DNA of 64,000 bases from Tenacibaculum sp. (GTDB taxonomy: Bacteria > Bacteroidota > Bacteroidia > Flavobacteriales > Flavobacteriaceae): the NCBI GenBank assembly GCA_022448525.1, contig JAKVCX010000004.1:749403-813402 (forward strand), read 5' to 3'. The notes beneath the pieces were generated by a model. The model saw only the letters and a list, made by a program, of their open reading frames with translations. It was not told the DNA's origin and made no database searches. Below, piece by piece: positions 1 to 6,357 of the stretch (the stretch's first letter is position 1; each line of letters opens with the position of its first letter). The position numbers and the translations under genes were made by a program.

Positions 1-207
<207 letters not shown>

Positions 208-293
208 TTAGAGTGCAAATTTACGAATAAGAATCTGTTTATTTTATGGGAAAAATTGATAAGTACATAGAATGAATTTATGAAAGAAAAATA

Positions 294-1007
294 TTACTCT
301 TCCTCCTCTTCTTTTGGTTTAGCATCATCTTTTAACATATTCTTTCTCGGTCTTCCTTTTGCAGAAACCTCACCATCGATGTAATATTCCCATTTCCCTT
401 TTCTTGCACCATTTTCGTACATTCCTTTCTCCTTGATAACACCTTTTAAATCGTAATATTTACCTAAACCATTCAGTTTTCCATCAACATAAATTACATC
501 TTCAATTAAAATTCCTTCTTCCGTATAAATTTTTGAAGTGCCGTGTTTCTTTCCTTCTTTATAGTAAGTCTCTTCGGTTACGTTACCATTATCGTAGTAA
601 TTTTTAACAACTCCATCTAGAAGTCCATTCTTATAATTTTCTTCTGAAAAAACTCTTTGACCATCCGCGAAGTAATATATCCATTTACCAACGCGCTTTT
701 TACCAACCATTTTACCTTTGGTTTTTACACGTGTTTTATTGTAAAATTTTACTGAAGCTGTATCTGAAGTATTAGAAAAAACCTTTACAATTGCTGGGTA
801 AGATGAACCTTGATTATAAAAAGAAAACGTTCCTATTTCTTTTCCATTTTTAAATTCTCCCTCATATCTAATATCACCGTTTTCGTAATATTTCTTCCAA
901 ATTCCAGTTCTTCTTCCTTGAGAATCTAACTTATTTATTTTTTGACCAAATGCAGTAAAAGAAGCTACTACAAAACTTAAGACAATTATCACGTTAACTT
1001 TGCTCAT
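294..1007 (-). CDS. Secreted MORN-type repeat protein (YwqK-like)
   Basis: A 237-residue protein with an N-terminal signal peptide ending near AFGQ (residues 19-22). The mature part is built of repeated units of about 20 residues of the form G-x-W-x-x-Y/F-Y-x-x-G-x-x-x-x-E-x-x-Y-x-x-G (for example GIWKKYYENGDIRYEGEFKN), the pattern of MORN-like/YwqK repeats. It ends in a charged tail, KPKEEEEE. Such proteins are common in Bacteroidota and are exported; no biochemical role is established for this type. It stands alone between mnmA and a divergent HEAT-like gene. The YwqK 'antitoxin' name carried by the family should not be taken as evidence of toxin neutralisation here. Confidence 0.75.
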   Translation of the reverse strand: MSKVNVIIVLSFVVASFTAFGQKINKLDSQGRRTGIWKKYYENGDIRYEGEFKNGKEIGTFSFYNQGSSYPAIVKVFSNTSDTASVKFYNKTRVKTKGKMVGKKRVGKWIYYFADGQRVFSEENYKNGLLDGVVKNYYDNGNVTEETYYKEGKKHGTSKIYTEEGILIEDVIYVDGKLNGLGKYYDLKGVIKEKGMYENGARKGKWEYYIDGEVSAKGRPRKNMLKDDAKPKEEEEE

Positions 1008-1071
1008 TGTTTCTCTCTTTTGTCCTTATATTTAGTTTTATAATTTGTAAAAGTACACAAACCATACCAAT

Positions 1072-1677
1072 ATGAGTATCGATTTTTTAATTTCTGTATT
1101 GAACAATATTGAAAACCCTAAAAAAGTAAATCGTATTAAAGCTTCAAATATTGTATTGAAACAACCAGAATTAATAAAACAACTGGTAGATTTAACATTT
1201 GAAGTGAACAATCCAATTTCGGTTAAAGCTAGTTGGATTTTAGAATGGATTTGTACACATCATGGAATTAACTATGTTTTACCATATTTAGATACTTTCA
1301 CAAAAGGATTATCTCATTTGCATTTTGATGGATCTCTGAGAACCTGCGCTAAAATTTGCGAACATTTAGCGAATAACTTTTCAAATAAGGAAGAAAACAA
1401 AACCAAACAGCTTCTCACCAACGATCATATCACGAGAATCATAGAAACTGGCTTTGATTGGTTAATGACTGATAAAAAAATAGCTGTAAAAGCTTATACT
1501 ATGACTACTTTATATGTATTTGGTAAATATCAAGACTGGGTTCATCCTGAGTTAGAACATATTATTAGAAGTAAAGTAATTCATGAAGGAAAAGGATGCA
1601 CGGCGCGTGGAAGAAAAGTTCTTGAACTACTTGAAAAAGATGCACAGTTGAAAAAATCAACGAATCAGAAACTCTAA
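1072..1677 (+). CDS. HEAT/ARM-like all-helical protein of unknown function
   Basis: A 201-residue soluble protein without signal peptide or membrane segment. Its sequence is helical throughout, with conserved-looking blocks such as KASWILEWICTHHG and RTCAKICEHLANNF, and a basic C-terminal part (KGCTARGRKVLELLEK). The arrangement of paired helices suggests a HEAT/armadillo-type scaffold, by inference only. Relatives in flavobacteria are often labelled adenylosuccinate lyase, but none of the fumarase/ASL signature (GSSxMPxKxN) is present, so I do not support that name. The start ATG at 1072 is the first in frame and lies in a 64-bp divergent promoter region shared with the repeat protein to the left. 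Confidence 0.6.
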   Translation: MSIDFLISVLNNIENPKKVNRIKASNIVLKQPELIKQLVDLTFEVNNPISVKASWILEWICTHHGINYVLPYLDTFTKGLSHLHFDGSLRTCAKICEHLANNFSNKEENKTKQLLTNDHITRIIETGFDWLMTDKKIAVKAYTMTTLYVFGKYQDWVHPELEHIIRSKVIHEGKGCTARGRKVLELLEKDAQLKKSTNQKL

Positions 1678-1756
1678 ACTACATTTCAGAAAATAGTACC
1701 ATTTTCAACATTGATTTCGAGATACTTTTAAAGTATTAACCAAAAAATTTAAAATC

Positions 1757-2017
1757 ATGTCGAAAAACTTTTTAAACTTAAACAACGTTCAAAAACTGAG
1801 TACAGAAGAACAAAAAGAAATCAGCGGAGGACATTTAAGCGGAATTGGTGATAACAATCCATATGTTTCTTTTAAATGCTACAGAAATGACTCAGGAAAA
1901 AGATTCTTTATTTCGCCAATTGACTTAAGCTCAGCTACAACTGTATGCTATCCATTTGATCCAAACTATCAATTTGACGATTCAATCTCTGATCCTTTAG
2001 GACCAGTATTAAACTAA
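1757..2017 (+). CDS. GG-leader peptide 1 (RiPP/bacteriocin-like precursor)
   Basis: An 86-residue product with a 25-residue leader that ends KEISGG (Gly24-Gly25), the double-glycine processing signal seen in Bacteroidota natural-product precursors and bacteriocin-type leaders. The predicted core of about 61 residues has just two cysteines, C41 and C64, both followed by tyrosine (FKCY, TVCY), as in peptides 2 and 3 of this cassette. The tail is acidic (DDSISDP). It has its own terminator directly downstream and is the first of three related precursors. No maturation enzyme, protease-transporter or radical-SAM gene is seen in the window, so modification and export are unknown. Disulfide formation between the two cysteines is possible. 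Confidence 0.72.
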   Translation: MSKNFLNLNNVQKLSTEEQKEISGGHLSGIGDNNPYVSFKCYRNDSGKRFFISPIDLSSATTVCYPFDPNYQFDDSISDPLGPVLN

Positions 2018-2023
2018 TTTTTT

Positions 2024-2052
2024 AAAGCGAGCCAGTTGGTTCGCTTTTTTTT
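2024..2052 (+). terminator. Rho-independent terminator of peptide 1
   Basis: A 10-bp stem (one G-U pair) with loop AGTT, starting AAAGCGAGCC and closing TTCGCTTT, followed by a run of T. It begins 7 bases after the stop codon of peptide 1, so this gene is probably transcribed alone. Confidence 0.85.
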
Positions 2053-2087
2053 CCTCTTAAAAAAAGAAGCTTTATCCAATAATTTTA

Positions 2088-2159
2088 AAGGAAAATACCT
2101 TAAAAATTAACTTTACTACAATTGTAATTTGCAACCAATATTAATTAAAAAATTAAATC
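2088..2159 (+). promoter_or_regulatory. Upstream module of peptide 2 (duplicated before peptide 3)
   Basis: The module holds a palindromic 14-mer AAGGAAAATACCTT (2088-2101), a 20-base spacer, then a block starting at 2122 that is identical over 55 bases to 4521-4575 and runs into the coding start. The same layout, with the same 20-base spacing, precedes peptide 3. The block contains a -7-like TAATTTG. The diverged spacer between two conserved parts suggests functional sites (promoter plus operator), by inference. Confidence 0.55.
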
Positions 2160-2423
2160 ATGAAAAAAAGCATTTTGAACTTAAAAGGAGTTAAGCAATT
2201 AACGAAAAGTGAACAAATCGAAATTGAAGGTGGTCGCAATTTAGTATCTTCCGTTAATAGCGCATTACCCGATAAAACAGAAGTTGGAGATCCGAACAGA
2301 AAGTATGAATGTTATTTTACGCACATCGGTCCAACATTATATTTTTCTCATTACTCAAGTATAGATGAGTCAAACGGTGATAATATTAAATGTTATCGTT
2401 CTAGTTATTATGCTGAATTTTAA
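2160..2423 (+). CDS. GG-leader peptide 2 (RiPP/bacteriocin-like precursor)
   Basis: An 87-residue precursor. The leader starts MKKSILNLKGVKQLT and ends IEIEGG (Gly24-Gly25), matching peptide 1 in length and position of the double glycine. The core contains two cysteines, C51 (YECY) and C78 (IKCY), and is rich in Tyr and Ser. Its first six residues and upstream DNA are shared with peptide 3, showing that the two arose by duplication. It has its own terminator at 2447-2474 and is followed by two lipoprotein genes, possible partners or self-protection factors by position. I do not know its activity. Confidence 0.72.
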   Translation: MKKSILNLKGVKQLTKSEQIEIEGGRNLVSSVNSALPDKTEVGDPNRKYECYFTHIGPTLYFSHYSSIDESNGDNIKCYRSSYYAEF

Positions 2424-2446
2424 ATTAAAAAACTAAAATATTAAAG

Positions 2447-2474
2447 AGCGAACTTTAGAAAGTTCGCTTTTTTT
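2447..2474 (+). terminator. Rho-independent terminator of peptide 2
   Basis: A perfect hairpin, AGCGAACTT-TAGA-AAGTTCGCT, followed by seven T. It separates peptide 2 from the lipoprotein pair, whose start lies 35 bases further on. Confidence 0.85.
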
Positions 2475-2508
2475 ATGCTGTTTTTGTATATTTCATTAAA
2501 ATTTGAAA

Positions 2509-3456
2509 ATGAAAAAATTGCTATTCATAGGATTGAGTTTAGTCTTAATCGCTTGCTCTCAAAAGGTTTCAAAAAATGATTTACAAGGTATTTGGTGGAA
2601 TACAGCTGAAACTGGAGATTTTGAAATTATCTTTAAAGGAGACTCCATTGCCATTAATAATGGTGTCGGAATCACTCTTTATGGAAAATTTAAGTTAGAA
2701 AAAGATTCTATTTTATTAACTATAAATAATAAAACTCATAAAGAATATTTGAGCTATCAACACGGAGATTCCCTACTACTTTTTAATAAGAGTAGATATT
2801 TTAAATCTCCTTTATCTGCTGTAGAAGTTGATCAAACATTTCATTTTATAGATCTTAAATCGAAAAAAACAATTCATTTTGACACTATAAAGTATAATAC
2901 CAAATTTATTGAGTTGAGTAAATCGGATGAAAAAACGACACAATTAATTTTAAATAACAAGAAAGCAGATATTAGTTTTATCCCAGGTTTTCTTTTAAGC
3001 TGTAAAATACCCTATCATTACAAAAAGCCTGTTATTCTATTAGGAAAAGGAGTTACTTTAAAAGAATTAACTCAATTATATTCTACTTTTCACTCAGTAA
3101 ACTTTCCTTTAATTAGCGTAATATCTAAATATGAATTCAAATCTAGAAAATTTCACTATTACGACATTAGAATAGAATTATTTAAGGAGCAACTATTAAA
3201 AAATGGATCACTCCCAAGAGAATTTAATATTGCCAGAACAGATTATATAAACGAATTCAAACCAGAAATCCTTGTTATAAAATCTAAAGATGATTTCGCA
3301 AAACTAGATACTCTTAAAACTAACTTAAACTATTTAATAAGTATTGATTTGAATTTACCTATTGAGGATTATTTACATTTAAATCAGAAGATAAATTCCC
3401 TTCGTAAAAAACAAAAAATCAATATTAGAACAGAGTTAATTGAGTTAAAAAACTAA
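2509..3456 (+). CDS. Lipoprotein A of the peptide cassette (lipocalin-like N-terminus)
   Basis: A 315-residue lipoprotein when started at the ATG 2509; an in-frame TTG two codons earlier is less likely. The signal peptide ends with the lipobox LIAC, and the mature N-terminus is SQKVSKNDLQGIWW. The first ~100 mature residues alternate short beta strands (GDSIAINNG, EKDSILLT) as in lipocalin-like GxWW domains. The C-terminal ~95 residues form a separate block (YDIRIELFKEQLL ... INIRTELIEL) that is almost identical to the next gene. The function is unknown. Its place between GG-peptide genes suggests an envelope receptor, adaptor or immunity role, which is inference. It is probably cotranscribed with lipoprotein B, 19 bases downstream. 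Confidence 0.7.
   Translation: MKKLLFIGLSLVLIACSQKVSKNDLQGIWWNTAETGDFEIIFKGDSIAINNGVGITLYGKFKLEKDSILLTINNKTHKEYLSYQHGDSLLLFNKSRYFKSPLSAVEVDQTFHFIDLKSKKTIHFDTIKYNTKFIELSKSDEKTTQLILNNKKADISFIPGFLLSCKIPYHYKKPVILLGKGVTLKELTQLYSTFHSVNFPLISVISKYEFKSRKFHYYDIRIELFKEQLLKNGSLPREFNIARTDYINEFKPEILVIKSKDDFAKLDTLKTNLNYLISIDLNLPIEDYLHLNQKINSLRKKQKINIRTELIELKN
3160..3441 (+). repeat. Direct repeat, copy 1 (3' part of lipoprotein A)
   Basis: These 282 bases align without gaps to 4148-4429 with about 16 differences counted by eye (roughly 94% identity), including an identical run of about 60 bases. The 5' parts of the two genes are much more diverged. Confidence 0.9.
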
Positions 3457-3475
3457 TTAAAAAGAAAAAGATATC

Positions 3476-4438
3476 ATGAAACAAATAATTGTAGTAATAC
3501 TTTCTTTATCTATATTATCATGCTCTCAAAAAGTTTCAAAGAAAGATTTGGAAGGTGTTTGGTGGTTTTATGATGGAACTGGTGATGGTGAACTCACATT
3601 TAAGAACGACTCTATTACAATAGACAATGGTTATGGCCTTCCAAATAAAGCGAGATATAAACTTAAAAAAGATAGTATTCTTTTATTTTTTGAAGGAAAC
3701 ACTAAAACTGACTTTTTAAAATACAATTACAAAGATTCAATACTTTCTTACAAAAACGCTAGATATTACAAGAGGTTCAACGGCGAAGATTCATCGGGTA
3801 TGGTTCATAAAAAATTTGATCTAATAAATATTAAATCAACTAAAACAATCCATTCTGATAGTTTAAATTTAAGTCAGTCCAGTATTTTCGGAGCATTTAA
3901 AAATAAAAAAAATGAATTAAAATTAATACTGAATGATGCAACAACATCAGTCGAAAATTTATCTTCCTTTCTACTTGTAACTAATTGCTTTGGTAGCAAC
4001 CATATATATCACCCTCCTTATTTACTGTTAGGAGAAAAAATTAACTTAGAAGATTTAAAAGAAATTTATATCTATTCGAATGTTGTTAACTACAATAGCA
4101 TTCATATTTTAACTAATTATGATTTTCAAAATAGACTATTCCATTTTTACGACATTAGAATAGAATTATTTAAGGAGCAACTATTAAAAAATGGTTTACC
4201 TCCAAGAGAATTCGATATTGCTAGAACAGATTATATAACCGAATTCAAACCAGAAATCGTTGTTTTAAAATCTAAAGATGATTTCGGAAAACTAGATATC
4301 CTAAAAACTAACTTAAACTATTTAATAAGTATTGATTTGAATTTACCTATTGAGGATTATTTACATCTAAATCAGAAGATAAATTCCCTTCGTAAAACAC
4401 AAAAAATCAATATTAGAACAGAGTTAATTAACCTATAA
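3476..4438 (+). CDS. Lipoprotein B of the peptide cassette, paralogue of lipoprotein A
   Basis: A 320-residue lipoprotein with signal peptide and lipobox ILSC, then SQKVSKKDLEGVWWF. It is clearly a tandem paralogue of lipoprotein A: the same N-terminal GxWW motif, the same strand pattern (KKDSILLFF) and a nearly identical last ~95 residues. The middle (residues ~50-220) has diverged strongly, with several blocks unlike the first copy. The gene follows A by 19 bases without a terminator and precedes peptide 3. No enzyme motif is visible. A role in binding or protecting against the neighbouring peptides is plausible but unproven. Confidence 0.7.
   Translation: MKQIIVVILSLSILSCSQKVSKKDLEGVWWFYDGTGDGELTFKNDSITIDNGYGLPNKARYKLKKDSILLFFEGNTKTDFLKYNYKDSILSYKNARYYKRFNGEDSSGMVHKKFDLINIKSTKTIHSDSLNLSQSSIFGAFKNKKNELKLILNDATTSVENLSSFLLVTNCFGSNHIYHPPYLLLGEKINLEDLKEIYIYSNVVNYNSIHILTNYDFQNRLFHFYDIRIELFKEQLLKNGLPPREFDIARTDYITEFKPEIVVLKSKDDFGKLDILKTNLNYLISIDLNLPIEDYLHLNQKINSLRKTQKINIRTELINL
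4148..4429 (+). repeat. Direct repeat, copy 2 (3' part of lipoprotein B)
   Basis: Partner of 3160-3441. Synonymous positions are also conserved between the copies, which suggests recent gene conversion rather than only protein-level constraint. Confidence 0.9.
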
Positions 4439-4486
4439 CCGTCATTTTTCTCTCCTGAAAAACTGGAGAATTCTCCATTACTTATT

Positions 4487-4558
4487 AAGGAAAACACCTT
4501 GAGCTTTGACTTTCATGCTGTTGTAATTTGCAACCAATATTAATTAAAAAATTAAATC
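4487..4558 (+). promoter_or_regulatory. Upstream module of peptide 3 (second copy)
   Basis: It begins with AAGGAAAACACCTT (4487-4500), one base different from the copy at 2088, then has a 20-base diverged spacer and the 55-base block 4521-4575 identical to 2122-2176. A TTGAC at 4506 and TAATTTG at 4524 could form a flavobacterial promoter, although the 15-base spacing is short. Confidence 0.55.
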
Positions 4559-4819
4559 ATGAAAAAAAGCATTTTAAATGTAAAGGGAGTGGAAAAAATC
4601 TCTACAAAAGATCAAAAGAAAATTAGCGGTGGTGGTAATTTTGGAAATTCATTAATTTCAACACCATTAACCCCAGAAGATCCTGATGGACCAGCTTTAC
4701 CAAATTGGCAATTTATGTGTTACTCAGCCAGCACGGCTTCTTACAATCATGTTCAATATTTCAAATCTGAAACGGATTTAAGTTTAACAGATAGAAGATA
4801 TAAGTGTTTTAAAATCTAA
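4559..4819 (+). CDS. GG-leader peptide 3 (RiPP/bacteriocin-like precursor)
   Basis: An 86-residue precursor whose leader starts MKKSILNVKGVEKIS and ends KKISGG (Gly24-Gly25). The core starts GNFGNSLIS, has a proline-rich middle (PEDPDGPALP) and two cysteines, C54 (FMCY) and C83 (YKCF), in the same [FY]-x-C-[YF] setting as peptides 1 and 2. The distance between the cysteines differs in the three peptides (22, 26 and 28 residues between them), so the end contexts, not the loop, are conserved. A strong terminator follows. As with its relatives, there is no nearby maturation or export gene. Confidence 0.72.
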   Translation: MKKSILNVKGVEKISTKDQKKISGGGNFGNSLISTPLTPEDPDGPALPNWQFMCYSASTASYNHVQYFKSETDLSLTDRRYKCFKI

Positions 4820-4822
4820 CAA

Positions 4823-4850
4823 AAAAAGCGAGCATTTTTGCTCGCTTTTT
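4823..4850. terminator. Bidirectional terminator between peptide 3 and the desaturase-like gene
   Basis: A perfect 12-bp stem (AAAAAGCGAGCA / TGCTCGCTTTTT) with a TTTT loop, A-rich on the left and T-rich on the right, so it can end the rightward peptide gene and the leftward gene at 4850-5692, whose stop codon touches it. Confidence 0.85.
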
Positions 4851-5692
4851 TATTGTTGTAATTCTTCCAAGTTTGTTGGTTTTCTATATCCTTGAAAAGG
4901 TTGTTTTAACAATTCTGTTAAGTTTGAATTTTTTACTTCATCAGGAAACGTATCTACTCCATATACAATTTCATCTCGATCGAGTTCCATATAAGTTCCT
5001 AATAATCGGTCCCAAATTGAAAAAATATTTCCAAAATTTGAATCGGTATAAGGCAATAAATTATGATGATGCACTTTATGCATATCTGGAGAAACAATTA
5101 TATAACTCAATATTTTATCTAATTTCCTTGGCATTTTTAAATTCGCATGATTGAACTGTGTAAACACTAGTGATAATGATTGATATAACATGATAATGTA
5201 AAACGGTGTTCCCACCACAAACACACCTAATAATGTAAACGCAAAACGAATTACACTTTCTATAGGATGATGTCTGTTCGCAGTTGTAGTATCTACTTTA
5301 TGATCCGTATGATGAACCAAATGTACCATCCATAAAGGGATAAACTTGTGTTCTACTAAATGTGCTAAGTAAGCTCCAAAAAAATCTAAAAATAAAACTC
5401 CTAAAGTAATATAAGCCCATAAAGGCATTTCTGGTAACCAATTGATCAATCCAAATTGATTTTCATCCACCCAAAAAGAAGTTTGCAATAAAAGAAAAGC
5501 AAGTGCAAAATTGATAATTACTGTAGTTCCTGTAAAAAATAAATTCGGCCATGCATGTTTCCACTTGTTGTATCCAAATTTAAATAAAGGCACTCCACTT
5601 TCAAGGAGCCAGAAAAATGAAATTCCGCCAACTAAAAGCATACTTCTGTGCAGCGTTGGCATGTTTTCAAAATAGGTCTTAATTACTTCCAT
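4850..5692 (-). CDS. Sterol desaturase / fatty acid hydroxylase family membrane enzyme
   Basis: A 280-residue integral membrane protein with the histidine clusters of the di-iron fatty acid hydroxylase superfamily: HLVEH (111-115), HLVHH (124-128), HH (141-142) and HKVHHH (205-210). Four or more hydrophobic segments surround them. Members use a non-haem di-iron centre and oxygen to hydroxylate or desaturate lipids or sterols; the substrate here cannot be read from sequence. The start at 5692 gives a complete family-length protein. It is a single gene, convergent with the peptide cassette and 69 bases upstream of nothing on its own strand but the YkgJ-like gene's end. Confidence 0.85.
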   Translation of the reverse strand: MEVIKTYFENMPTLHRSMLLVGGISFFWLLESGVPLFKFGYNKWKHAWPNLFFTGTTVIINFALAFLLLQTSFWVDENQFGLINWLPEMPLWAYITLGVLFLDFFGAYLAHLVEHKFIPLWMVHLVHHTDHKVDTTTANRHHPIESVIRFAFTLLGVFVVGTPFYIIMLYQSLSLVFTQFNHANLKMPRKLDKILSYIIVSPDMHKVHHHNLLPYTDSNFGNIFSIWDRLLGTYMELDRDEIVYGVDTFPDEVKNSNLTELLKQPFQGYRKPTNLEELQQ

Positions 5693-5761
5693 GTTATGTT
5701 TATTTACATAACAAGTTTACTAAAAAACAGGCGTATTATTCCTATAACTAAGTTAATAAAA

Positions 5762-6262
5762 CTAAGAAATCGGTAATTTTTTCTTTAATTCTTCAACAAT
5801 TCTATAAGTAGCAGGGCAAATTTCTGTGTTTTTGATAGTTAAGTTTGCTAACTGTATGAATTTCTTACGATTGGTATGTGGATATTCAGCACAAGCTTTA
5901 GGACGAACGTCATAAATAAAACAAGAATTGTCGTTTAAATCTAAAAACGGACAAGGAGAAGTTTTTAATACATGAAAATCGTCTTCATCAATACGTAAAT
6001 ATTGAGACACAAAATCTGCAACCTTCATTTTTAAATGCTTCGAAATACGCTCAATGTCTTTATAGGTAAACATTGGACTTGTAGTTTTACAACAATTCCC
6101 ACAATTCAAGCAATCTGTTCGTTCAAATTCCTCTTCATGAATTTCCTGTACAATTAAATCAAGACGCTTTGGTGTGCGTTTTTTCAGTTTTTGAAAATAT
6201 TTCTTGTTTTCAGCAAGTTTCTCTTGCGATAATTCTTTAAGATTTTCAAGGTCTTTATCCAT
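5762..6262 (-). CDS. YkgJ-family cysteine-cluster protein (putative metal-binding)
   Basis: A 166-residue cytoplasmic protein with CLNCGNCCKTTSP in the middle and a second cluster CPFLDLNDNSCFIYDVRP followed by KACAEYPHT. This set of about eight cysteines defines the YkgJ/CxxCxxCC family (UPF0153), thought to hold zinc or an iron-sulfur cluster; the biochemical role is not established. The N-terminal 50 residues are charged and helical. It is divergent from argS with a 95-bp gap. A -7-like TAGCTTTG on its strand lies only a few bases upstream of the start, hinting at a very short leader. Confidence 0.85.
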   Translation of the reverse strand: MDKDLENLKELSQEKLAENKKYFQKLKKRTPKRLDLIVQEIHEEEFERTDCLNCGNCCKTTSPMFTYKDIERISKHLKMKVADFVSQYLRIDEDDFHVLKTSPCPFLDLNDNSCFIYDVRPKACAEYPHTNRKKFIQLANLTIKNTEICPATYRIVEELKKKLPIS

Positions 6263-6266
6263 ATTG

Positions 6267-6274
6267 CAAAGCTA
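6267..6274 (-). promoter_or_regulatory. Candidate -7 box for the YkgJ-family gene
   Basis: On the minus strand this reads TAGCTTTG, an exact TAnnTTTG flavobacterial -7 box, four bases before the ATG at 6262. No clear -33 TTG is at the expected distance, so it is a candidate only; if used, the mRNA is almost leaderless. Confidence 0.4.
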
Positions 6275-6319
6275 CGGGAATATGAATAGAATTCGGCTAC
6301 ATAAACCAATAAAATTATG

Positions 6320-6327
6320 TAATTTTG
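6320..6327 (+). promoter_or_regulatory. Candidate -7 box for argS
   Basis: TAATTTTG matches the flavobacterial -7 consensus TAnnTTTG and lies 30 bases before the chosen argS start at 6358, leaving a normal leader. No good -33 TTG is seen. Confidence 0.45.
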
Positions 6328-6357
6328 CTACTCGATTTAAATGAAATAAGTCAACTA

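Noticed and set aside
1072..1677. Naming this gene adenylosuccinate lyase
   Set aside because: The name is used for relatives, but the signature sequence and size (about 430 residues) of that enzyme are absent.
4873..5154. 93-codon plus-strand frame opposite the desaturase-like gene
   Set aside because: It is a shadow of a gene with intact histidine motifs and codes for a hydrophobic random-like product.
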